Shown in pieces: positions 50,444-58,877 of a DNA stretch of 64,000 nucleotides; within the stretch, counting starts at the first letter, position 1; every line of letters starts with the position of its first letter. The position numbers and the translations under genes are program-made. This stretch comes from Ferrovibrio sp. (GTDB lineage: Bacteria; Pseudomonadota; Alphaproteobacteria; Ferrovibrionales; Ferrovibrionaceae). The stretch spans positions 1 to 64,000 of the forward strand of contig NZ_JAOZVR010000016.1 in the NCBI RefSeq assembly GCF_025869515.1, given 5' to 3'. The notes beneath the pieces were generated by a model, which saw nothing but the letters and a program-made list of their open reading frames with translations, did no database searches and was not told the DNA's origin.

Positions 50444-51253
50444 TCAGGCGGCCATGGCAAAGGCCTGATTTTCGATGGTGACGAACAACCGGCCGGCTGT
50501 GCCGAGCGGTCGATAGAGTTTCGCGCTGGGCGCCAGTTCGAGATCGGTGAAGAACCGCTCGCCCCAGGGCGCCAAATGCTGGCGGAACAGGCGTTCCTGC
50601 GTCGCCAGCTCGGCCGGACCGCGGCCTTCGCCGCCGCGGATCAGCAGGGCCATCAATTCGCACAGCGCGCCCATATGGTCCTCGGGTTCGGCGACATGAT
50701 CGGCCCGGGCATAACCCAGCTTCTCCATGTCGCCGCGCAGCTTGGCGAGCGGGCGTTCGTACAGAAAGCCGGTGCGGTAGAAAGAGGCATAGGGCACCAG
50801 TTCGCCGCGCGGCAGCCCGATGAACAGCGTGTCGTATTCGTCCTGGGCGCGTTCCAGCGAGGTGGTGCGGGCCGCTTCGGCCAGACTGGCGAGCGCCTGA
50901 CCCATTGGGCTGCTGTCGCCCCTGAGCTGGGCCAGCGCGGTCAGCAGCGCAGTATCGGGACGGCGCGCCAGGCCGCGGCCGAGCAATGCGTAAATCTGGG
51001 CGCGCCAGAGGTCTTCCTCGGCAATCGCCGGCAACGCATCGGGCGCCTGGGCGTCGGGATAGAGGTCGGGGCGCAGAGCGTGGCGCGTCACCTGGCCGCC
51101 GGTGGCGGTCTCGATGGCCAGGACATACTCGCCCGGCACCCGCTCGGCCTTGTTCAGCCAGTGCCAGACATTGGCCTGCTTCACGCCGAGCAGCCGGGCC
51201 AGTTGCGTCTGGCCCCCTACAATTTCAATCGCGTTCGAGAGTGCGCTGGTCAC
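50444..51253 (-). CDS. N-terminal YdaS/Cro-like HTH fused to TorD-family chaperone
   Basis: Residues 1-65 SNAIEIVGGQTQLARLLGVKQANVWHWLNKAERVPGEYVLAIETATGGQVTRHALRPDLYP (HTH); remainder EDLWRAQIYALLGRGLARRP...YDTLFIGLPRGELVPYASFYRTGFLYERPLAKLR (TorD); one uninterrupted frame. Confidence 0.88.
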   Translation of the reverse strand: MTSALSNAIEIVGGQTQLARLLGVKQANVWHWLNKAERVPGEYVLAIETATGGQVTRHALRPDLYPDAQAPDALPAIAEEDLWRAQIYALLGRGLARRPDTALLTALAQLRGDSSPMGQALASLAEAARTTSLERAQDEYDTLFIGLPRGELVPYASFYRTGFLYERPLAKLRGDMEKLGYARADHVAEPEDHMGALCELMALLIRGGEGRGPAELATQERLFRQHLAPWGERFFTDLELAPSAKLYRPLGTAGRLFVTIENQAFAMAA

Positions 51254-51279
51254 GAATCCCTTCCTGCCGGCGTTAACTT

Positions 51280-51293
51280 ACAAACTGATTTGT
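51280..51293. promoter_or_regulatory. short perfect palindrome upstream of the HTH-TorD gene; candidate operator
   Basis: ACAAA-CTGA-TTTGT, 26 bp upstream of the 51253 start codon. Confidence 0.4.
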
Positions 51294-51493
51294 CGGGCGC
51301 CAATCAAAATCGGCATAACCTGCTGATATTTCAGGGTTTTTGCTGCACCTGCGAAATTTTGAGAGCGATTCTTATTCGCAGTTTATAAGGATTTTAAACT
51401 GGAGCAGCGATGTATTAACCGCTGGGCAACTACCTGTATTCCCTGAGAGTTCGACGACCGCCCATCATTCTGTAGCGTAAGGATTTGACCGGC

Positions 51494-52738
51494 ATGCCGC
51501 ATGACGCCCCGCTGATCACCATGCTGGCTCTCGCATTCGTGATTGCGTTTGCCTTCGGCATGATCGCGCAGCAGTTTCGGCTCTCGCCGCTGGTCGGCTA
51601 CCTGCTGGCCGGCATTGCCGTGGGTCCGCACACACCGGGCTTCGTCGCCGACAGCGTGCTGGCGCAGCAGCTGGCCGAGATCGGCGTGATCCTGCTGATG
51701 TTCGGCGTCGGCCTGCATTTCTCGCCTGCCGACCTGATACGCGTGCGCTGGATCGCCATTCCCGGTGCGCTGGCGCAGATTGCCGTCGCCACCCTGCTCG
51801 GCTTCGGCATCGCGCAGCTGTTCGGCTGGGGCCTCGGCGGCGGCCTGGTCTTCGGGCTGGCGCTGTCGGTCGCCAGCACCGTGGTGCTGTTGCGGGCGCT
51901 CGAGGCGCGCGGCGAGGTCGACACTGACCAGGGCCGCATCGCGGTCGGCTGGCTGCTGGTCGAGGATATCCTGATGATCGTGGCGCTGCTGCTGCTGCCG
52001 GTTTTCGCCGATCTGCTGGGCGACCGCCCGAGCAGCAGCGACAGCAGCCTGGCGCTGACGCTCCTGATGACGGCAGTGAAAGTGGCGCTCTTTGCCGCAC
52101 TGGCGCTGGTGGTCGGCAAACGCGCGATTCCCTGGCTGCTGCAACATGTCGCCGACACCGGTTCGCGCGAACTGTTCACGCTGGCGGTGCTGGCTTGCGC
52201 GCTCGGCATCGCCTTTGGCGCCGCCATGCTGTTCGACGTCTCGTTTGCGCTCGGCGCTTTCTTCGCCGGCGTGATCATGAACGAATCTGACCTCAGTCAT
52301 GATGCCGCGCAGCGCTCGCTGCCGTTTCAGGATGCCTTCGCCGTATTGTTCTTCGTCTCGGTCGGCATGCTGTTCGAACCTGCCATCGTGTTCGAGGCGC
52401 CGCTCGCCCTGCTGGCGGTGGTACTGATCATCGTCCTGGGTAAATCGATTGCCGCCTTCCTGATCGTGCTGGCCTTCCGTCACCCGCTGACCACGGCGCT
52501 GACGGTCTCGGCCAGCCTGGCGCAGATCGGCGAATTCTCCTTCATCCTGGCCGGACTGGGCGTGTCCTTCGGGCTGCTGCCCGCGGAAGGCCGCGACCTG
52601 ATCCTGGCCGGCGCGCTGCTGTCGATTGCGCTCAATCCGCTGCTGTTCCGCGCGCTGGAGCCGCTGGAAGACTGGCTGCGCGCACGGCCGGATCTGCTGC
52701 GTCGGCTCGGCGCCGACAAGGAGGACGGCAGGTCCTAG
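51494..52738 (+). CDS. cation:proton antiporter, CPA2/KefB-like
   Basis: FRLSPLVGYLLAGIAVGPHTPGFVAD...LAEIGVILLMFGVGLHFSPADL. Confidence 0.92.
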   Translation: MPHDAPLITMLALAFVIAFAFGMIAQQFRLSPLVGYLLAGIAVGPHTPGFVADSVLAQQLAEIGVILLMFGVGLHFSPADLIRVRWIAIPGALAQIAVATLLGFGIAQLFGWGLGGGLVFGLALSVASTVVLLRALEARGEVDTDQGRIAVGWLLVEDILMIVALLLLPVFADLLGDRPSSSDSSLALTLLMTAVKVALFAALALVVGKRAIPWLLQHVADTGSRELFTLAVLACALGIAFGAAMLFDVSFALGAFFAGVIMNESDLSHDAAQRSLPFQDAFAVLFFVSVGMLFEPAIVFEAPLALLAVVLIIVLGKSIAAFLIVLAFRHPLTTALTVSASLAQIGEFSFILAGLGVSFGLLPAEGRDLILAGALLSIALNPLLFRALEPLEDWLRARPDLLRRLGADKEDGRS

Positions 52739-53340
52739 CTGGGCAATGCCCCGCCATGCCGGCGGCGCGACAGCGACACTGCCGGCTCAGCTTCAACCGG
52801 CGCAGCTTCGACTGCCGGCTCAGGCCGGGAGACCTGCGCCACGGGCCGCTCATCCGGAACCGGCAAGGCCTGCTGCGGCTCGGCCGCTGCCTCCGGAACC
52901 GCCGGCGGCTCGTCTTCCGGCTTCGGCTCCTGGCTGAATCCCGAAAAGACCTTCTGCGCCATCTTCACCACATCGTCGCCCGGCAGCAGGTCGCCATAGC
53001 CCGGCGCGGTGAAATCCCAGTTGTAGTCGACCAGTGGCTGGTAATTCACCACGCTGGGCTCGACCAGCCAAAGTTTGCGCAAAGCCGCGGCCTTCAGGGC
53101 CGGGGGCACGCCCTTGCGCAGGAACAGGCTGAAATCGCTTTCGGCTGTCAGGCTGTCGATCGGCGGCAGCGAAGCCAGATCGATTTCGGGTTCGGCCTCG
53201 GTTTCCACGGCAGGGACAGCGTCCGTTTCCGGCGCCTGTTCCTGGCGCCGGATCTCGGCCTTGCGGCGCGACCAGCGCGACAGGAAGCTGCCGGCTTCCG
53301 CGTCGGTCGGGTCGGGCTTGCTGCGGTCGTCGCTGCTCAT
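52735..53340 (-). CDS. DUF3306 family protein
   Basis: FLSRWSRRKAEIRRQEQ...LPPIDSLTAESDFSLFLRKGVPPALKAAALRKLWLVEPSVVNYQPLVDYNWDFTAPGYGDLLPGDDV. Confidence 0.88.
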   Translation of the reverse strand: MSSDDRSKPDPTDAEAGSFLSRWSRRKAEIRRQEQAPETDAVPAVETEAEPEIDLASLPPIDSLTAESDFSLFLRKGVPPALKAAALRKLWLVEPSVVNYQPLVDYNWDFTAPGYGDLLPGDDVVKMAQKVFSGFSQEPKPEDEPPAVPEAAAEPQQALPVPDERPVAQVSRPEPAVEAAPVEAEPAVSLSRRRHGGALPS

Positions 53341-53882
53341 TCGTCTTCCGGCACCTGTCGCAACGGATCGGATTCGTAAAGCCGCGTGCGCCGCGCCAGC
53401 GCTTCGGGGTCGGCGCGGTCACGCTTGCGCTTGTAATGCTCTTTCGTGGGCGGGTGGCGGCGCACGTAATCCTGCATCCATTCCAGGATCGCCGTCGGCA
53501 TCGGCACGAAATCGACAATGTCGTCGCCGGTATCGTTATGGGCATGCGCTTCACCCGGGTCGACCGAAGCGCCGTACAGGGCAATGCCAGGTTCCACATC
53601 GCTGTTGCGCAGGAAGACCCAGACAGCGGGCTGCGCGCTTTCGATATTGTAGACGTAGGTCTCGCTTTCATGGCGATACAGCGCCAGTTCGGCATCGCCG
53701 GCATAGAACTGCACCCAGCCTTCGCCCTCGGCCAGCCTGGTCCAGGGCGCCGAGTCCGGTACGCCGGGCAGCACCTGCACCGGGCGCCAGCTGTAATCCT
53801 TCCAGGGATTGTCGAGCTTGCGACGCTCCAGGATCACACCGACGCGGCGGATTTCGGTTTCAGGCGGCAGGATATCGGTCAT
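53337..53882 (-). CDS. DUF3305 family protein
   Basis: RRVGVILERRKLDNPWKDYSWRPVQVLPG...FYAGDAELALYRHESETYVYNIESAQPAVWVFLR; overlaps DUF3306 gene. Confidence 0.88.
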   Translation of the reverse strand: MTDILPPETEIRRVGVILERRKLDNPWKDYSWRPVQVLPGVPDSAPWTRLAEGEGWVQFYAGDAELALYRHESETYVYNIESAQPAVWVFLRNSDVEPGIALYGASVDPGEAHAHNDTGDDIVDFVPMPTAILEWMQDYVRRHPPTKEHYKRKRDRADPEALARRTRLYESDPLRQVPEDE

Positions 53883-53885
53883 GTC

Positions 53886-54902
53886 CTAGCTTCCCGCATT
53901 CAGCGGCAGGTTGACCACCAGATTCTGCGGCTTCAGCCGAACCTTGCCATGGTGGTCCATCGCCATGCCGAGATAGACCGGGCGGCCGGCAATGCGTGGC
54001 AGCATCAGCGACGGATCGCGGAATTCCAGCCGGAACAGCGCCAGAATCTGGCGCATGTGATCCTCATCCACCGGCTTGCCTTCATACAGCGCATTCATGA
54101 TGGCGCTGGAGGTCGTGTCCATGCCGACATGCCAGACCCAGCGTTCGTCGCGGATGGTCTGCACCGGCTGCACCTGCACGGCAGCGCCGGTCAGCCGTTC
54201 GACCCAGGCCTCGACCACGCGGGCAAAGGCATCCTGCCCGGTGCGGGTGAAACCGAAGTCGAGCACGAAATCGTGCCGATCGCTGCGCGACCAGTATCCG
54301 GCGGCGTTTTCCTTGGTCAGGATATCCATATCGACGCTGCGCAGCACCGTGCCGGCCTCGGCCACCAGCGCACCGAGCGACCCGAAACCGCCGCCGGCCG
54401 ATAGCATCTCGACGGTTTCGTCGTCGGCCAGCAGGATGCGGCTGTCCTGGATCGTGGCCTTCTGCACGCGGAAGAACAGTTCGGCGGCGCGAACGCGGAA
54501 GGCATCGCGGCTGCCGTCCAGCAGGTCGCGCAGGATGGCGGCGGCCAGATGATCCATGAACATGGCCGGCACGGCCGGCGCCTTGGGCCGAAACAGGCCG
54601 ACATAAGCCGCCTCCAGACTGCCGGCGCGGATCAGGTGGTCGCGGAAGCGCAGGAAGATGGTGTAATTCTCCTGCGCATCGGCATCGGCCAGCGCGCCGA
54701 GATCGGCGGCGGTCACACTGCGCAGCGGTTCGGCCAGCAAAGCGGCATGCAGGGCACGCTCGGCATCGCAGGCCTCGTCGGGCGGCGCCATTTCCGGCCG
54801 GCTGAGATAGGCACGGATGAAATCGCCGCTGACGCCCAGACGCCCATCGGCACCGCGATCGAGCAGGTCGTAGCCGCTGCTGATCCAGAAGGGTTCAGAC
54901 AT
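53886..54902 (-). CDS. DUF6352 family protein
   Basis: MSEPFWISSGYDLLDRGADGRLGVSGDFIRAYLSRPEMAP; neighbours of DUF3305/3306. Confidence 0.75.
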   Translation of the reverse strand: MSEPFWISSGYDLLDRGADGRLGVSGDFIRAYLSRPEMAPPDEACDAERALHAALLAEPLRSVTAADLGALADADAQENYTIFLRFRDHLIRAGSLEAAYVGLFRPKAPAVPAMFMDHLAAAILRDLLDGSRDAFRVRAAELFFRVQKATIQDSRILLADDETVEMLSAGGGFGSLGALVAEAGTVLRSVDMDILTKENAAGYWSRSDRHDFVLDFGFTRTGQDAFARVVEAWVERLTGAAVQVQPVQTIRDERWVWHVGMDTTSSAIMNALYEGKPVDEDHMRQILALFRLEFRDPSLMLPRIAGRPVYLGMAMDHHGKVRLKPQNLVVNLPLNAGS

Positions 54903-55371
54903 CGGGGGTGATCTCCCAGATCCTGGTATGCGGCTTGTCGCCCGGCGGCGGCACGATGCGGAACTGCTCGCGGATCGCATCGCCCTCGATGAAGCGGCTC
55001 AACGACAGCAGCGTGTTGATCGGGTGCTCGCAGAGCGAGGCTGTATAATCGATCTCTTCCCTGGCCGCAGCCTTCGCCGTGGCAAAGTCCGGCGCACCGT
55101 AATCCTGCTGCAGATGCCGCGCCAGCACCTCGATCACCGCGTCATACTCGTCGCGTTCGATGGTCGCCACCGTCACCAGAGTGGACCAGCCGAAACTCTC
55201 GAGGCCGAGAAAACCGTTGGCGAAAGCCTGGCGTTCCTGCCGGCTGAGCGTCTCCGGATCGGCATCGGCAAAGGCGAAGGTGCCCGGCACCGCCCATTCG
55301 CCGGGATCGGCGGCTTCGGGGAAAACACGCGTGTCGGACTCATCGAACCGGATGGTGCGCAGCAGTTTCAT
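54895..55371 (-). CDS. DUF6505-like protein of FDH accessory operon
   Basis: [34 protein letters not shown]; overlapping gene arrangement. Confidence 0.65.
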   Translation of the reverse strand: MKLLRTIRFDESDTRVFPEAADPGEWAVPGTFAFADADPETLSRQERQAFANGFLGLESFGWSTLVTVATIERDEYDAVIEVLARHLQQDYGAPDFATAKAAAREEIDYTASLCEHPINTLLSLSRFIEGDAIREQFRIVPPPGDKPHTRIWEITPDV

Positions 55372-56093
55372 GACACGGCCTTCACGATCTCGGGCAACTG
55401 CCAGCTCGGCTGACGCAGACGGTCGCGCAGGGCATAAACCGTCTTGCCCGCGCCGGCCTCCAGCCAGGCATCGCCATTGGCTTCGATCTTCAGAGTCTTG
55501 TCGTCCAGATCGTGCAGCACCGCGCGACGCACCGGTTCGAAGCCTTCTTCCTGCCAGCGGTCGAGCCAATGCAGCAGATGGCGGGCAAAAGCCTCCACCA
55601 GCTGCGGCACGCTCACCTCGCCGCAACCTTCCTCATGCAGGTCGGTATAGTCCAGTTCGGTGCCCGGCATATCGTCGTCGCGGTCTGCCGCCATCTGCAC
55701 GGTGATGCCCAGCACCAGCCAGTCGGGCACATCAATCATGCCCTCTTTCTCGACCAGCGGACCGTGCTCCAGCCGGATGCCGCCGACGCAGGCGGCATTC
55801 ACCAGCAGGCGATCCGGCCAGCCGATGCCGGCCGGCGTCTCCGCCGGCGCCACGGCGGCCAGGCCGTCATGCAGGCCGAGCAGGCCGACATAGGCGAGCG
55901 TCAGCGCCGGCTGGATCGGATCGAGCGGGCGCAGCACCAGCGCCGCCTCGCAGCGATCCTGACGGTCGACCATCAGCATGAAGCCATCCTCGGCGCCATC
56001 CCGCGCCGCCTGACAGGCCGTGTCGAAGGCATCGGCAACACAGAGCTTCAATATGTAACCCGGCGGCAGGTCGGGCCATTCATCCGGCGTCAT
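55368..56093 (-). CDS. biotin/lipoate ligase-fold protein (DUF4444-like), catalytic motifs degenerate
   Basis: [20 protein letters not shown]...[21 protein letters not shown]...[12 protein letters not shown] aligns by eye with BirA KWPNDLLV...KLAGIL..E...VVVGIGINV but lacks the catalytic Lys. Confidence 0.75.
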   Translation of the reverse strand: MTPDEWPDLPPGYILKLCVADAFDTACQAARDGAEDGFMLMVDRQDRCEAALVLRPLDPIQPALTLAYVGLLGLHDGLAAVAPAETPAGIGWPDRLLVNAACVGGIRLEHGPLVEKEGMIDVPDWLVLGITVQMAADRDDDMPGTELDYTDLHEEGCGEVSVPQLVEAFARHLLHWLDRWQEEGFEPVRRAVLHDLDDKTLKIEANGDAWLEAGAGKTVYALRDRLRQPSWQLPEIVKAVS

Positions 56094-56716
56094 GCCGCAT
56101 CTCCCAGCAAATTCAGCAGCCGTTCGGCCTCGGCGAGGTCTTCCGGGGCATTGGCGTTGAAAAACGGATCGACCGGCGCGGCCGGAAAGTCCACCTGCAC
56201 CAGCCTATACCGCGCCGTCCAGCGGTCCACCTTGCGGATATCCTCCACCACCACGGCATGGCGCAGATCATCATGCAGCCGCACCGGCCACAGGCCGACG
56301 ACCGGATAGGCCTGGCCGGCTGAAACCGCGCAGGCGAGATCGGCGCCGGCCTGCGCCCGCGCCTCGACCATGCGGGCGACCAGGTTGCGCGGCAGGAACG
56401 GTCCATCGCCCGGCACGGTGACGATGTCGGTGATATCGGGCCGGTTCGCCCGAGCCCAGGCCAGTCCCGCCAGCACGCCGGCCAGCGGACCGACGAAACC
56501 TTCGACCGCATCGCCGGCCACCGGCAGACCCCAGGGGGCGAAACGCGCCGGGTCGCCATTGGCATTGAGGATGATGCCATCCACCTGCGGCGCCAGGCGC
56601 TCGATGATGCGGTTCAGGATCGGCTTGCCGCCGAGCAGCTGCAGCCCCTTGTCGCCGCCGCCCATGCGACGGGCCAGCCCGCCAGCCAGCACCACGCCGA
56701 GAACGTTGCCAGACAT
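56090..56716 (-). CDS. mobA: molybdenum cofactor guanylyltransferase MobA
   Basis: [37 protein letters not shown]. Confidence 0.96.
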   Translation of the reverse strand: MSGNVLGVVLAGGLARRMGGGDKGLQLLGGKPILNRIIERLAPQVDGIILNANGDPARFAPWGLPVAGDAVEGFVGPLAGVLAGLAWARANRPDITDIVTVPGDGPFLPRNLVARMVEARAQAGADLACAVSAGQAYPVVGLWPVRLHDDLRHAVVVEDIRKVDRWTARYRLVQVDFPAAPVDPFFNANAPEDLAEAERLLNLLGDAA

Positions 56717-56717
56717 G

Positions 56718-57611
56718 CTATGCCGCCTCGTCGTCGCGGCCGCCCTTGCGCTGGCTGCGGGCGTCTTCGTCGGCCACCGCGGCCGGATCGGCATCGAAAT
56801 GCAGCCGTTCGGTGCCGGCCAGCGCCACGAAACGCCTGCCTTTGGCGCGGCCGATCAGGGTCATGCCGATCTGGCGGGCGAGTTGCACGCCCCAGGCGGT
56901 GAAGCCAGAACGGCTGATCAGGATCGGAATCCCCATCTGCGCCGTCTTGATCACCATCTCCGAGGTCAGCCGCCCGGTGGTATACATGCTCTTGCCTTTG
57001 GCAGTCAGGCCATGCACGCGCATATAACCGGCAATCTTGTCGATCGCATTATGGCGGCCAACATCCTCCATGTAGATCAGCGGGCGGTCATTCTCGCACA
57101 GCACGCAGCCATGGATGGCGCCGGCTTCGAGATACAGCGACGGCGTCAGGTTGATCTGCTTCGACAGGCTGTAGATCCACGAAGTGTTCAGCCTGGCATC
57201 GGGATCGAGCGACACGCTTTCCACCGCATCCATCATGTTGCCGAACACCGTGCCCTGGGCGCAGCCCGAGGTCTGGGTCTTTTTCTTCAGCCGCTCCTCA
57301 TAATCGGTCTGGCGCGCGGTGCGCACCACGATGGTCTCGATCTCGGCATCGAAATCGATGGCGGTGACCTCGTCCTCGGGCAGCAGCATGCGCTGGTTGA
57401 TCAGGTAGCCGAGCGCCAAGAAATCCGGATAGTCGCCGATCGTCATCATGGTGACGATCTCCTGTCCATTGAGAAACAGGGTGAGCGGACGCTCCACCGG
57501 CACCTTGGTCTCGACCGGACGGCCATCCTGGTCGATGCCCTGGACGGTCTCGGTCAGCGTCGGATCGAGCGGGTCGGGGTGGACGAGATAGTCGGGCTGC
57601 TGGCTCTTCAT
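56718..57611 (-). CDS. fdhD: formate dehydrogenase accessory sulfurtransferase FdhD
   Basis: [35 protein letters not shown]...[10 protein letters not shown]...[15 protein letters not shown]...[26 protein letters not shown]. Confidence 0.97.
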   Translation of the reverse strand: MKSQQPDYLVHPDPLDPTLTETVQGIDQDGRPVETKVPVERPLTLFLNGQEIVTMMTIGDYPDFLALGYLINQRMLLPEDEVTAIDFDAEIETIVVRTARQTDYEERLKKKTQTSGCAQGTVFGNMMDAVESVSLDPDARLNTSWIYSLSKQINLTPSLYLEAGAIHGCVLCENDRPLIYMEDVGRHNAIDKIAGYMRVHGLTAKGKSMYTTGRLTSEMVIKTAQMGIPILISRSGFTAWGVQLARQIGMTLIGRAKGRRFVALAGTERLHFDADPAAVADEDARSQRKGGRDDEAA

Positions 57612-57633
57612 GCATCCCTATATAGGGCAGAAC

Positions 57634-58065
57634 TCAGCCGGTGGCGATGTACTGCCGCAGCGCTTCGGCTTCCATCTGGGTGTCGGCGATCCGGCGCTTG
57701 ACCACGTCACCGATGGAAATCATGCCGGTCAGCTTGCCGTTATCCACAACGGGCAGGTGGCGAATCCGGCGCTTGGTCATCAGGTGCATCACGTCTTCGA
57801 TGGTGTCCTTGCTGGAACAGACCATCACGCTGCGGGTCATGATGGTATCGGCGCTCTGCTGCAGCAGATCGGTGCCGATCATCGCCAGGCCGCGCACGAT
57901 ATCGCGTTCCGACAGGATGCCGGCAATGCCGCCATCGGGCCGCAGCACCATCACTGCACCGATACCTTTGTCGGCCAGTTTCTGGCACACCACCTCGATG
58001 CCCTCGTCTGGCCTGACGCTGATCACGCCAGGCGTCTTGTCCCTGAGAATTGCCGCAACGGTCAT
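57634..58065 (-). CDS. CBS-domain pair protein
   Basis: MTVAAILRDKTPGVISVRPDEGIEVVCQKLADKGIGAVMVLRPDGGIAGILSERDIVR; second CBS repeat. Confidence 0.92.
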   Translation of the reverse strand: MTVAAILRDKTPGVISVRPDEGIEVVCQKLADKGIGAVMVLRPDGGIAGILSERDIVRGLAMIGTDLLQQSADTIMTRSVMVCSSKDTIEDVMHLMTKRRIRHLPVVDNGKLTGMISIGDVVKRRIADTQMEAEALRQYIATG

Positions 58066-58603
58066 GGTGGTTCCTCCTCTTTTATGCCCGGTCGCCGGAG
58101 CGCCGGACTTGTTCACGCTCGATCCGGTGACACAGCCTCCTGCAGATGCTGCAGCCGTGCGGCCGGTGCACGAACGCTGGGGTCTGGTCCGGCGATGCTG
58201 CAGAAAATCGATGGTGCGGGGATGGCCGCGCGGCATAGCACTGCCGGTAAAGAGCGGCCTGCGGCGACCGCGCGGCCGCTGCCGTCGATGTCGCGAGTCG
58301 TGGCGCCTGGAAGCGCAGACAGGCCCTTTGTCCCGGTGCTCATGCGGCCTCCCGGTTCCGGCGCCGTCGAGCCCGCCTGCGGCGGGGCCGGGCGGCACCT
58401 TGGCGACAGTGTCGGACAAGCCCGTCGCGATGACAAGACCGTTCGCGACGACCTGAAGGGACGGAATTAAGTGCTTGAACCGGCTTCCGCTTTGCCGCGC
58501 CCTGCCGGGCGGGTGGGAGCCTTGCGGGCGGGGAGCGGTTCGGTTAAGGTCCGCGCCGTTTTCGACCCCCGGCGACGGTTTGCACCTTTCGCCGGTTCCT
58601 CGC

Positions 58604-58693
<90 letters not shown>

Positions 58694-58746
58694 AAAACTT
58701 CAATAACGTATTGAAATATATAGATTTTATATTAAAAGCCCTGCAA

Positions 58747-58770
58747 TACCCACAATTCTACCCACAACAT
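58747..58770. repeat. direct repeat next to tRNA-Ser, candidate integrase arm-type sites
   Basis: TACCCACAATTC TACCCACAACAT: 9-bp TACCCACAA repeated at 12-bp spacing, 54 bp past the tRNA 3' end. Confidence 0.55.
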
Positions 58771-58877
58771 GTTGATCTCTAGCGGGTTGGCTTTACAAGC
58801 TTGCGACGGGAATTAGCCCCCCTAGCCCGTTCCTAATTTCTCAAAATTTCAAAAATATTAGCGTACCGCTAGTCGGG

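Noticed and set aside
51365-51390. Fur/iron-box-like AT stretch (gcgattcttattcgc) upstream of the antiporter
   Set aside because: Too few matches to a Fur or Irr consensus to support a call.
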